Positions 8,161 through 15,374 of a stretch of DNA of 21,466 bases are shown here, piece by piece (positions within the stretch are counted from its first letter, which is position 1; each line of letters begins with the position of its first letter). Both the position numbers and the translations under genes were made by a program. The stretch comes from JAAZLA01 sp964560975 (lineage in GTDB: Bacteria; Spirochaetota; Spirochaetia; Treponematales; Treponemataceae). The notes beneath the pieces are model-generated. The model was given only the letters and a program-made list of their open reading frames with translations, was not told the origin of the DNA and made no database searches. The stretch covers positions 1 through 21,466 of the forward strand of contig CAZLNE010000030.1 of NCBI GenBank assembly GCA_964560975.1. Reading direction: 5' to 3'.

Positions 8161-9738
8161 CTATTTTTTCTTTCTAAAAACGCGGTAGTTTATCCATGGG
8201 AAGAGCGTGTGTTCCCTTTCCATGTTAGTCAGCCATTCGGTACTAATGCTGTTGGATCCAAGCGATTCAAATACTGTAGCGAAGGCATTAACACTTTGTG
8301 AAAACCGTTCTGCAGCATATTCCGGGTACACCCGCTGATGTATCATTGCTGCCCAATCACTTGATTGTGCAAGTAAAATTTCTTTTGCGGCCAGGTTGAG
8401 TGCTCTTGCTTTTAGACCGGTGTCGTCAGAAAAGCGTTCTGCTAGATCTATCATGCGTTCAGTTGACTTCCTAATATACTTCATCATCCAGTCATTTGAG
8501 CTGTCAAGGAGATCTTCTCCATAACCTGTACCTGAAGCGGCACTGTGAAAAGGCTGTACTTTTTGAAGGGTAAATTGCGATTTAGCTAAATCGGAACAAT
8601 GCTCAATGAGAAGGTCATCGCGTTCTGCTGCTTGGCGGAAAATAGATTCAATCCAATCAATACCTTCGTACCAAAGCTGCCCGAAAATCGATGCGTCCAT
8701 GACACATACGAGTGAAACTTCTTCTGCTTCGATCATTTGAGAAGCCTTTGCAAGTTTATCATATTTTTTATCTAAAAAGGTTTTTGCATCGCGCTGGATA
8801 TGTTCTTTTGCAGCATCATAATTATAAAGGATATTATCTTCAGAACGAGCCCAGTATTTAAATCCTGTAGAAACACGTGATTTTGATTCACCAAGAAAAC
8901 TTGATATCAATTCCATATCAGAATCAAAGCCTATATCTTTATCCTGATTTCTATATACAGGGTTCCACATAAATCCTAAGGGACCTGTAATATCGGCCGG
9001 GGTATCGCTGTCACGGGCAAAAAAGGCGAAGGAATTGGCTGTTCTCACTGGTGTAAAGATGCCGTTTTGGGGCAGAGGAGTGGAGAATAATACACCATGG
9101 GTGTCAAGTATTGAGTAGTTCATACCATATGAACGTAGAATATTTTCAATTCCTTGGGCGTAACCCATGTCCGGGAGCCAAAATCCTTCAGGCACAACAT
9201 CAAAAAAACTTTTATGAGCCTGCAATCCCGTTTCTACTTGAGCACAAATCGCTTCATGCATATCGATGTAGTGCGGCAAAAAACAGCTGGTTGCACAGGT
9301 AGCAAAAAGTTCTATACTTCCTCTTTTTGCATAATAGTTAAATTTTGAAAGAATTTCCTGATTAAAGGTTTCAACAAAGTCCCGCTTATCACGTTTGCAG
9401 TTTTTTAAGTATAACTTAGCAAGATTGTATTGTTCGCTGCCTTTTGAATATCGTTTTACCTCTGCTTCTCCCAATATAATTAAGCTATCCAGCCATTCAA
9501 TATAGCTTTGCTGAATAATAGGATCTGAAAGAAGGGAGCACAAGGTAGGACTTATGGTTAAACCAATCTTAAACGGAATACCGTCGCTTTCAAGATTGGC
9601 AAACATATTAAGAAGCGGTAAATAGACTTGCGAGATTGAAGAAAATAATATTTCGTTCTTATTTTTATGTTTTCCCTCTAGATGACGGAAGTAACCCTGA
9701 TGAAGGGTCATGTGAAGCACTAATGATTTTTTTGACAT
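8161..9738 (-). CDS. GH57/DUF1957-type glycoside hydrolase homologue (branching-enzyme-like), altered active site
   Basis: A 525-residue protein, the usual size for GH57 enzymes of the DUF1957 (1,4-alpha-glucan branching enzyme/AmyC) type, with no signal peptide. Conserved regions are recognisable: region 1 LHMTLHQGYFRH (8-19), region 3 EGFWLPDMGY (184-193), region 4 VCVMDASIFGQLWYEG (344-359), and a region-5-like ASGTGYGEDL (401-410). In active relatives region 3 reads WLPE with the nucleophile Glu; here it is Asp190. In region 4 the acid/base Asp is kept (Asp348), but the usual D-x-E-L-F-G-H is D-A-S-I-F-G-Q. It may be a glucan-binding or altered enzyme. ATG 9738 has AGAGGA upstream. It is last in an operon after rluA and the DUF4912 gene, 19 bases downstream of the latter, and ends one base from the converging UPF0164 gene. 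Confidence 0.85.
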   Translation of the reverse strand: MSKKSLVLHMTLHQGYFRHLEGKHKNKNEILFSSISQVYLPLLNMFANLESDGIPFKIGLTISPTLCSLLSDPIIQQSYIEWLDSLIILGEAEVKRYSKGSEQYNLAKLYLKNCKRDKRDFVETFNQEILSKFNYYAKRGSIELFATCATSCFLPHYIDMHEAICAQVETGLQAHKSFFDVVPEGFWLPDMGYAQGIENILRSYGMNYSILDTHGVLFSTPLPQNGIFTPVRTANSFAFFARDSDTPADITGPLGFMWNPVYRNQDKDIGFDSDMELISSFLGESKSRVSTGFKYWARSEDNILYNYDAAKEHIQRDAKTFLDKKYDKLAKASQMIEAEEVSLVCVMDASIFGQLWYEGIDWIESIFRQAAERDDLLIEHCSDLAKSQFTLQKVQPFHSAASGTGYGEDLLDSSNDWMMKYIRKSTERMIDLAERFSDDTGLKARALNLAAKEILLAQSSDWAAMIHQRVYPEYAAERFSQSVNAFATVFESLGSNSISTEWLTNMEREHTLFPWINYRVFRKKK

Positions 9739-9757
9739 GCAATCCTCTTTCTAAATC

Positions 9758-10426
9758 TTATAAAAAAGACTGTCGATGATTATTATAATGAGTCCGTAAT
9801 AATTCAGGTAACCCTGAAAGTTCTAAAATTGGACTAAACTTATTTTCTAATGATGTAGAACTAATTTCCGGATGTCCATGGGGAATAGGCATTTTTTTTG
9901 TGAAGGCGAGAGAATTCGGCTCCATGGCACTGTATTCTGCAATTAAATCTATTCTAAAAAAGCTTTCATGAGACGGAAGCAGTATATACTGTTCTCTGTT
10001 TTCTTGGGATACAGAAATTTCAAATGAATCGCTTGGAGTATCTTGTCCCTCTTTAAACAAACTTACCCGTAATACCAAACCTAAAAAGCTTTTTGTTTGA
10101 GTTATTTCTTGTAAATCTGTTGTTCTAATATCCCAATACACAAAGGCCCAGACAGGATTTCTCATTAATGCACCAATATGAGTTTCATTATATGATTTGG
10201 GTAATTCATCGTGATACTTAAAGTTGTGTTTATCGTCAAGTAGGTCGTCTGTAGTGTTTTCATCTGTATCTTCTAACACTTCAAGAAGTTCTGCAATGAT
10301 AAACCTTCTGTTGAGGTTTGGCGGTATTTCAATACCGTATTCATCTGCAAGCAAGATTAGGTCTGCAGTTGAAAGAGTTTCCAGATATGATCGTGATACT
10401 AATAAAGTGTCCATAAGCGTTCTCAT
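9758..10426 (-). CDS. DUF4912 domain protein
   Basis: The core LPKSYNETHIGALMRNPVWAFVYWDI (split here: LPKSYNETHIGALM, then RNPVWAFVYWDI) matches DUF4912, whose hallmark is a proline, a YNET/YGET motif and a D/N-P-x-W-x-x-x-Y-W-E/D-I stretch. It is thought to be a carbohydrate-binding-like beta-sandwich often found beside DUF1957/GH57 genes, as here; its biochemical role is not established. About 222 residues from ATG 10426. An upstream in-frame TTG (10453) has no usable ribosome site; a second ATG at 10414 has GAGA upstream and is an equal alternative. The N-terminal ~60 residues (SYLETLSTADLILLADEYGI) resemble a SAP/Rho-N-like helical element. Middle gene of the rluA-DUF4912-GH57 operon. 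Confidence 0.8.
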   Translation of the reverse strand: MRTLMDTLLVSRSYLETLSTADLILLADEYGIEIPPNLNRRFIIAELLEVLEDTDENTTDDLLDDKHNFKYHDELPKSYNETHIGALMRNPVWAFVYWDIRTTDLQEITQTKSFLGLVLRVSLFKEGQDTPSDSFEISVSQENREQYILLPSHESFFRIDLIAEYSAMEPNSLAFTKKMPIPHGHPEISSTSLENKFSPILELSGLPELLRTHYNNHRQSFL

Positions 10427-10470
10427 GATGAATAGAAAATGCTCTTGTGTCAATACCTAAGAATACCTGC

Positions 10471-11172
10471 CTAGCTGACTTTTACTAATTTTCCCGAAAA
10501 AGTAAAATCTGCCATATGCGGCGGATAGCCGATTTCGATGGTTTTTATGCTGCCGCCGAGCGGAATATCAATTTTTTTTGCATGGAGCATGAGTTTTGAA
10601 ATACCTAAACTTTTTTTTAATTCTTTATTCAGCTTAAAATTACCGTATTTATCGTCTGCGGCAATAGGACATTGCTGTTTTGCGAGATGAATTCGTATTT
10701 GATGCATTCTTCCTGTTTCGAGTTTTAATGCTATTAGAGAAAAAAATATTTTTTGTTGGGAATTAGAATCACTATTCTCTGACATCATTATATCTGCTTG
10801 CTCATAGAGCTCTTTAATGCGAAATTGAGTTCTTGCATCTTTTACGGCACCTTTTTGTTCTATGGTTTCAGTTATCCAGCCCTGATTTTCTTTTAACCTG
10901 CCTATGCAGAAGGCTTCGTATTCTTTTTTTACTTCTTTCGATGCAATGAGCTTTGTCCATTTTGCTGCAAATAAAGAGGATTTTGCAGTCACTAAGATAC
11001 CCGAAGTGTCCTTGTCGAGCCGGTGAACCAGGTAAATTGGAAAACCAGCTTGTTTCGGCAATAGAGTGTCTACACTGTGTTTTATGCCGCTTCCACCCTG
11101 TACCGCAAGACCTGAAGGTTTATTTATTATGAGTATTTCTTCGTTTTCGTATAATACGCTCAGTTCAATCAT
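10471..11172 (-). CDS. RluA-family pseudouridine synthase
   Basis: A 233-residue protein carrying the RluA active-site motif VHRLDKDTSG with catalytic Asp53, the preceding INKPSGLAVQGG motif (16-27), and the RMHQIRIHLA motif (about 155-164) that contacts RNA and stabilises the active site. It isomerises uridine to pseudouridine in rRNA or tRNA; which position cannot be told. There is no N-terminal S4 domain, so it is shorter than RluC/RluD and closer to RluA/TruC-like enzymes. First gene of the operon with the DUF4912 and GH57 genes, a grouping with no obvious functional link. The ATG has no Shine-Dalgarno site, and a strong promoter places the -10 box only six bases upstream, suggesting a leaderless transcript. 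Confidence 0.92.
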   Translation of the reverse strand: MIELSVLYENEEILIINKPSGLAVQGGSGIKHSVDTLLPKQAGFPIYLVHRLDKDTSGILVTAKSSLFAAKWTKLIASKEVKKEYEAFCIGRLKENQGWITETIEQKGAVKDARTQFRIKELYEQADIMMSENSDSNSQQKIFFSLIALKLETGRMHQIRIHLAKQQCPIAADDKYGNFKLNKELKKSLGISKLMLHAKKIDIPLGGSIKTIEIGYPPHMADFTFSGKLVKVS

Positions 11173-11178
11173 CCGACA

Positions 11179-11207
11179 AGTATATTGGAGATTTAATTAT
11201 GTGTAAA
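11179..11207 (-). promoter_or_regulatory. Promoter of the rluA-DUF4912-GH57 operon
   Basis: On the minus strand TTTACA (11202-11207) and TATACT (11179-11184) are 17 bases apart, each one mismatch from the sigma-70 consensus. The -10 box ends six bases before the rluA ATG. The -35 box lies inside the first codons of the divergent transglutaminase-like gene. Confidence 0.6.
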
Positions 11208-12170
11208 CACAAATTTTTTATCATCGCCATCGCCATTCTCATGTTTTCATCCAGTATTCATGCTGAGGTTTTTTCAAGTGATACCTANNNNNNNNNNNNN
11301 NNNNNNNNNNNNNNNNNNNNNNNNNNNNNNNNNNNNNNNNNNNNNNNNNNNNNNNNNNNNNNNNNNNNNNNNNNNNNNNNNNNNNNNTTACCGTCGGGTA
11401 TTTTCTTTTTTATGATGTATACACCGCAACAGAACTATGAAGTATACAATAAGTGCATATTATCTGCTATTGATAGTATCTGCATTGACCGCGGAAGTTT
11501 TTTTGAAAGCGGCCCGGTAACTGCTTTTGCCTATCCGATGGAAGGAAAAAAGACAGTAATGCTTTCTATTGCAAATAATACTATACCTGTAACTGTAGAT
11601 TCTATTGATGATGAGGCGGGAGAGTTTGTGGTTGAGAGGGAGTTTAATGTATTAACCCTGTATGCGGGGACACAATTACAAGAAAGAGCCAGGCAAAGGT
11701 ATTATCAGCAGATATATAGGGATGCATACGGCAGATTGAAAAAGGCTGCTTTTGAAATACATGCGGTTCTTGGTTTAAAAGCACAGGAAGTAAATCCTAA
11801 TTCTCCTGGGTATTATATTGCCAATTCACTCCTGCAATGGACTCAAGGCTTTCCTTATGAGCGCAACTTTTCAAAAAGCGATTTTACACATCCCGTTTCG
11901 GCTTTGAAAGGAACGGGTTCAGATTGCGACAGCAGGGCTATGCTTTTGTCAATTCTTTTTAGGCAGATGAATATGCGTTCAGAGTTTTTTCTTTCGACAG
12001 AATTAAGTCACAGTGTTGTCGGGGTTGACATTCCAGGAAAAGGTGCAAGACTCGAATATGAGGGAACTATGTATTTGCTGGGAGAAACAACTGCTAAGGT
12101 GGATATTGGACTTATTGCACAGGAAATGAGCGATTCATCCAAATGGTTTGTTGTCCCCTTAGCAGAGTAG
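11199..12170 (+). CDS. Secreted transglutaminase-like cysteine protein (interrupted by assembly gap)
   Basis: Starts at ATG 11199 with GGAG eight bases upstream; residues 1-22 are a signal peptide (FFIIAIAILMFSSSIHA). The part after the gap has the order of a transglutaminase-like domain: GSDCDSRAMLLSILFRQMN with the nucleophile Cys at 11925-11927, then LSHSVVGVDI with His at 12009-12011, then MYLLGETT, where the third residue of the triad (normally Asp) would be Glu. The segment before it (QQIYRDAYGRLKKAAFEI) and the LLQWTQGFPY helix are common in bacterial secreted members. It probably acts in the periplasm as a peptidase or amidase-like enzyme; substrate unknown. The 100-N gap hides about 33 codons nominally, so total length and residue numbers are uncertain. 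It ends 18 bases from the converging PTS gene. Confidence 0.72.
   Translation: MCKHKFFIIAIAILMFSSSIHAEVFSSDTXXXXXXXXXXXXXXXXXXXXXXXXXXXXXXXXXXLPSGIFFFMMYTPQQNYEVYNKCILSAIDSICIDRGSFFESGPVTAFAYPMEGKKTVMLSIANNTIPVTVDSIDDEAGEFVVEREFNVLTLYAGTQLQERARQRYYQQIYRDAYGRLKKAAFEIHAVLGLKAQEVNPNSPGYYIANSLLQWTQGFPYERNFSKSDFTHPVSALKGTGSDCDSRAMLLSILFRQMNMRSEFFLSTELSHSVVGVDIPGKGARLEYEGTMYLLGETTAKVDIGLIAQEMSDSSKWFVVPLAE
11288..11387. other. Assembly gap of 100 N
   Basis: Exactly 100 undetermined bases, a conventional length for a gap of unknown size. It falls inside the transglutaminase-like gene just after the signal peptide; both sides happen to stay in frame. Confidence 0.97.
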
Positions 12171-12188
12171 TAAGTGCTAACGATGTAA

Positions 12189-12846
12189 TTATTGAATAAG
12201 CAAATTATATGCATCGAGCGGTGTAGTTACCGCTAGTAATCCGTCTCTAAGCTCTTTGTTCTTTAGTTTTGTACTAAAGAATGAAAGAGTCTGAAGATAG
12301 TATGCGTGCTGATTATACGAGGCTGCAATCATAAATAAAAGCTTTACTGGTGTATCATCAATTGTTTGGAAGTCAATAATATCGTGCTTGTTGATGCCTA
12401 CAGCCATAACAAGGTCTGTAACCGATGAAAGTCTTACATGGGGTATTGCAATGCCGCGGCCGATGGCAGTAGACATTAAGTCTTCGCGTTTCAAAATTTC
12501 AACAGTTAATTCTTGTGCATTTTTAACTTGCGGAGCAGTACTTAAATTATTTGCAAGCTCTACAAGTGCATCGTGTTTTGTTGAGTGATTTAAGAAAATA
12601 ATTCTATCTGGAGAAAGAATGTTCTTTACTTGTATTTGAGTTCCCGACGGGGATGGACGTGAACCCGAAGAAAGTCTGTCATTGNNNNNNNNNNACCCAT
12701 TTTTCAATCTCTGATTTTTTGAATCTCCAGACTGTCCCTATTTTACCTGAGGGTACTTCACCTTTTTGGGCCCAATCATATACAGTTCGTTCAGACACTC
12801 TTAAATATTTTGCTACTTCTTCAATTGTCAGGATGTCGTCTTCCAA
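12189..12846 (-). CDS. HTH (excisionase/MerR-type) fused to PTS EIIA-Ntr/fructose-type domain
   Basis: A TTG start at 12844-12846 is set by AAGGAG six bases upstream. The first 50 residues (MEDDILTIEEVAKYLRVS, then ERTVYDWAQKGEVPSGKIG, then WRFKKSEIEKW) form a complete excisionase-type winged-HTH DNA-binding domain. After a 10-N gap the protein continues with a PTS IIA domain of the PtsN type, with the phosphorylatable His in GIAIPHVR and the end at NLLIQ. It likely couples phosphotransfer state to DNA binding. The two halves are in frame only if the gap is a multiple of three, so 10 N is not the real length, or there is a frameshift. T. pallidum has PtsN-like proteins, but I cannot say which this matches. 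It has its own promoter downstream of cdd. Confidence 0.82.
12685..12694. other. Assembly gap of 10 N
   Basis: Ten undetermined bases at the linker between the HTH and IIA domains. The upstream part leaves two bases of a codon and the downstream part needs two, so an intact gene needs a gap length divisible by three. Confidence 0.95.
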
Positions 12847-12881
12847 AACTTTCTCCTTGGTTTTCTTCTAAAGAAAAAAAA

Positions 12882-12892
12882 CTAGTATTTTC
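12882..12892 (-). promoter_or_regulatory. Candidate operator GAAAATACTAG at the HTH-PTS gene transcription start
   Basis: This 11-base sequence on the minus strand is identical to the core of the tandem repeat upstream of the Rrf2 gene at 18453. It lies right after the predicted -10 box, near the expected transcription start, a usual repressor position. Confidence 0.4.
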
Positions 12893-12899
12893 TTGTAAT

Positions 12900-12928
12900 A
12901 TTTTGCATTGTTTGCGCTTTTATGTCAA
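12900..12928 (-). promoter_or_regulatory. Promoter of the HTH-PTS IIA gene
   Basis: Minus strand: a perfect TTGACA (12923-12928), a 17-base spacer, and CAAAAT (12900-12905, four of six consensus). The leader would be about 45 bases with AAGGAG before the TTG start. Confidence 0.5.
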
Positions 12929-12966
12929 GTCTTGCAGAAAAAAATCAAACGTATATGGTTCTGTAA

Positions 12967-13368
12967 TTATGAATTTGCCAATTCATGAAGAGAATCAAAG
13001 GGAAAAAGTTTTCCTATTGTGGTTTCGATACGGTTATCCCACGATGAGCCAAAAATTACCGGTACTGTTTCCGGAGCAAATTCAGACATCACTTGGCGGC
13101 ATGCTCCGCAGGGGCTCACAGGATAGTCCGCTTTCGGGGCGGCAATTGCAATTGCTGAAAATGTTTTATACCCTTTAGCAACAGCGGAAAATATAGCAGT
13201 TCTTTCTGCACAATTAGTTAGTCCATAAGATCTATTTTCAACATTGGTTCCTGTTATAACTGTACCATCGGGAAGTAAAATTGCAGCACCCACTGGAAAA
13301 GACGAATAAGGCGAGTAGGTGTGAGAAGATGCTTCTAGTGCTGACTCAAATAATGTTTTTAAATTCAT
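12967..13368 (-). CDS. cdd: Cytidine deaminase
   Basis: A 133-residue protein, the usual size for the small homotetrameric cytidine deaminases of nucleoside salvage (cytidine/deoxycytidine to uridine/deoxyuridine). Zinc and catalytic motifs are complete: TNCAERTA with Cys53 and the proton-shuttling Glu55, and SPCGACRQ with Cys87 and Cys90. The N-terminal YSPYSSFPVGAA motif binds the substrate. The start ATG 13368 follows GAGGAAG at good spacing; an upstream in-frame ATG at 13410 lies on the -10 region and was rejected. A TATAAT (13411-13416, minus strand) gives a leader of about 35 bases. The gene diverges from the beta-propeller gene, with overlapping promoters, and is followed by the HTH-PTS gene after 120 bases. 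Confidence 0.95.
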   Translation of the reverse strand: MNLKTLFESALEASSHTYSPYSSFPVGAAILLPDGTVITGTNVENRSYGLTNCAERTAIFSAVAKGYKTFSAIAIAAPKADYPVSPCGACRQVMSEFAPETVPVIFGSSWDNRIETTIGKLFPFDSLHELANS

Positions 13369-13391
13369 TTCTTCCTCTTTTTTGTAAAGTC

Positions 13392-13420
13392 TTGACAACC
13401 AATACACCATATTATACCAT
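13392..13420 (+). promoter_or_regulatory. Overlapping divergent promoters between cdd and the beta-propeller gene
   Basis: Plus strand: TTGACA (13392-13397), 17-base spacer, TACCAT (13415-13420); this puts transcription start near 13428, where an in-frame ATG lies. Minus strand: TATAAT (13411-13416) serves cdd with a weak -35. The two -10 boxes overlap, so the two genes probably compete for polymerase. Confidence 0.4.
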
Positions 13421-14522
13421 GAAATTTATGAAAATAAAAGAAAATGTTCTGCTTTTTAGTATTATAGGTTTAGTCTTTTTTATAGCTTACCTTCTACTGG
13501 CCGGTCTTCCACTTGAAGAAGAAATTCAGTTTTTACCAAAATGGACTATTAATATACAAGAAAAGTATGATTCTTTTATTCATGAAAATGATAATCTAGC
13601 ATCTTCTTCTGTTCCTTCTGATGCTCTTCCTTTTAAGTTGTCTCAGTATCTGGGATATGTAACTCCTTCTGGTGATATTCCTTTCATTTATTCTTTTCCT
13701 GAGAAATCATCAATTTCAAAATCAAGGTGGACAGTGTATACTTCTAGTGCATATAACACCCCAGTGTATTCCGCACAAAATGGAGAATCTTTTATCCTTC
13801 AAGATAGCGGTTTCCCTCACCTTATTGATGATGCCGTTTTTATTTTCTATCCTGGTGGTAATTCCTTCGGCTGCTATTCTACTGCCGGTGATAAAATGTG
13901 GACGGCAGAACATTGGAGCCCTATTACAGCGTTTGATGCAAGCGCTGCCGGAACCGTAACTGGTTATGCAGATGGAAATATACGACATTTTGATACAGAG
14001 GGAAACCTTGTATTTTCCATGTACCCGGGCGGGAGTACTTTTGAGGTCATTCTAGGAACTGCAATTTCCGGCGATGGTAATTATATAGCTGCTGTCTGCG
14101 GTTTAGATAAGCAGCGCTTCATATTAATTCAGGTGAATGGGAAAAACAGCAAGATTGTATATCATTCTTATCTTGATTCCCAAAAAAATGAGCAAACCTA
14201 TGTTCATTTTAATAATGCAGGAAATCGCGTTTTTTTTAATTATAATGGCGGTCTAGGTATTGTTAATTGTGAGAAATATTCAATAAAGAAGATTCCTTTT
14301 AAGGGAAGTGTATGTACTATTGGTGAATTAGCTGATGGCACCTTGAGTTTTGTCCTGCTGCAGGATGAACAGCAGTGGACGGTGTTGGCCTTAGAATCTT
14401 TTTCAAATCGTATGGGTTCCTTTACGTTCACTGCCCGTAATGCATTTATGAGTGTTTCCGGCAATGATCTTTTTATTGGAAAGGATGAAGGTATTTCAAA
14501 AATGGAGATTGTAAGTAAATGA
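13419..14522 (+). CDS. Membrane-anchored beta-propeller (WD40/PQQ-like) protein
   Basis: About 367 residues. One N-terminal membrane segment (VLLFSIIGLVFFIAYLLLAG) is followed by an outside domain with repeated beta-blades: WTVYTSSAYNTPVYSAQNGE, DKMWTAEHWSPITAFDAS, GYADGNIRHFDTEGNLVFSM, AISGDGNYIAAVCGLDKQRF and FNNAGNRVFFNYNGGLGIVN. These resemble WD40 or PQQ-like blades but lack the canonical WD pairs. No catalytic motif is seen, so a binding or assembly role is likely. The start may be ATG 13419 or ATG 13428; neither has a Shine-Dalgarno site and both lie at the promoter, so 13428 could be a leaderless start. Longer extension to 13281 overlaps cdd and was rejected. It is coupled to the LytM-like gene by an ATGA overlap, suggesting the two products act together at the cell wall. 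Confidence 0.78.
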   Translation: MKFMKIKENVLLFSIIGLVFFIAYLLLAGLPLEEEIQFLPKWTINIQEKYDSFIHENDNLASSSVPSDALPFKLSQYLGYVTPSGDIPFIYSFPEKSSISKSRWTVYTSSAYNTPVYSAQNGESFILQDSGFPHLIDDAVFIFYPGGNSFGCYSTAGDKMWTAEHWSPITAFDASAAGTVTGYADGNIRHFDTEGNLVFSMYPGGSTFEVILGTAISGDGNYIAAVCGLDKQRFILIQVNGKNSKIVYHSYLDSQKNEQTYVHFNNAGNRVFFNYNGGLGIVNCEKYSIKKIPFKGSVCTIGELADGTLSFVLLQDEQQWTVLALESFSNRMGSFTFTARNAFMSVSGNDLFIGKDEGISKMEIVSK

Positions 14523-15373
14523 GTAAAAAATGTATTGTAATTATGCTAAGTCTAATAGTAACTTTCTCTCTCTTTGGATTTGAATGGCCTCAAGAACTCA
14601 TGGCGCCGCGCCCTTTTTCTTCGTATTTTGCACAAAAAAGGGGTAATACCTTTTCACCTTCCTTAACGTTCTTTGGTTCTGTTCCTGTTAAATCAAGTGA
14701 TTCAGGACAAATACTTGTTAAACTCGGTTTTGAAGGTTCCTGCGAATTTTTCCCGTCAACCCTTGGAAATACTATCATTATTGCTCATAAGGATTCTTTG
14801 CTTACTGTGTATGGAAGTCTTGAATCGACTAATCTCTCTTCTACCATTTACGAAATTAACGGCGGCTCAGAAATCGGTCTGAGCGGTTCAACCGGCTGGC
14901 ATGTTGGACCCGGCTGCCTCGAATTTCAGGTAATAGACATAAAAAATAAAACGCTTATAAATCCGCTCGTTCTTATGCCGTCTATAACTGAGCCCTATGA
15001 TCTTCAGCTGGGAAAAATCTATATGACTGATAAAAAAGGTACTACAAGTGAATTAGCTTCTCGTAAAACTATTGAGTCAGGTACTTATACCTTGTATCGT
15101 GATGCAAATACTGGTGTTATGCCGTATAAAACTATGGTTACCGTAAATGGTGCTCTTGTTCAAACCATTACCTATGATTCGCTTAATGTGCAGGAGCAGC
15201 ATCTCTACATTACATCAAAAAAGGTTCTTCCTTTTGAAGCGGTATATCCGGATAATACAAAGCAGTTTTTATCCGAAATACACATCAATACAGGAAGAAC
15301 CACTATTTTGATTCAAGTGTTTGATATTTTGGGTAATGTAAAACAAGCCTCATATACACTTGAAGTACTGTAG
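14519..15373 (+). CDS. Secreted degenerate M23/LytM-like protein (probably not a peptidase)
   Basis: 284 residues, signal peptide MSKKCIVIMLSLIVTFSLFG. Residues ~60-155 follow the LytM fold: GNTIIIAHKDSLLTVYGSL (83-101) corresponds to the conserved GxxVxIxHxxGxxTxYxHL stretch, and GGSEIGLSGSTGWHVGPG then CLEFQV (115-138) to G-x-x-I-G-x-x-G-x-T-G-x-S-x-G-P-HLHFEV. The HxH zinc ligand in HLHFE is replaced by CLEFQ, and the upstream H-x3-D zinc pair is not found (FSPSLTFFGS at 45-54 sits in its place). It therefore probably lacks hydrolase activity and may act like EnvC/NlpD, which regulate amidases without catalysis. A further ~130-residue beta-rich C-terminal part is not recognised. The start overlaps the previous stop (ATGA). 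Ends one base from the converging nifU. Confidence 0.78.
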   Translation: MSKKCIVIMLSLIVTFSLFGFEWPQELMAPRPFSSYFAQKRGNTFSPSLTFFGSVPVKSSDSGQILVKLGFEGSCEFFPSTLGNTIIIAHKDSLLTVYGSLESTNLSSTIYEINGGSEIGLSGSTGWHVGPGCLEFQVIDIKNKTLINPLVLMPSITEPYDLQLGKIYMTDKKGTTSELASRKTIESGTYTLYRDANTGVMPYKTMVTVNGALVQTITYDSLNVQEQHLYITSKKVLPFEAVYPDNTKQFLSEIHINTGRTTILIQVFDILGNVKQASYTLEVL

Positions 15374-15374
15374 T

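Noticed and set aside
12870..12895. AAGAAAA/TTTTCTT stem as a cdd terminator
   Set aside because: It lies after the PTS gene promoter and has only A-T pairs at its base; more likely leader sequence with the shared 11-mer.
13281..13418. N-terminal extension of the beta-propeller gene
   Set aside because: It overlaps the divergent cdd coding start and both promoters; the membrane anchor begins after 13419.
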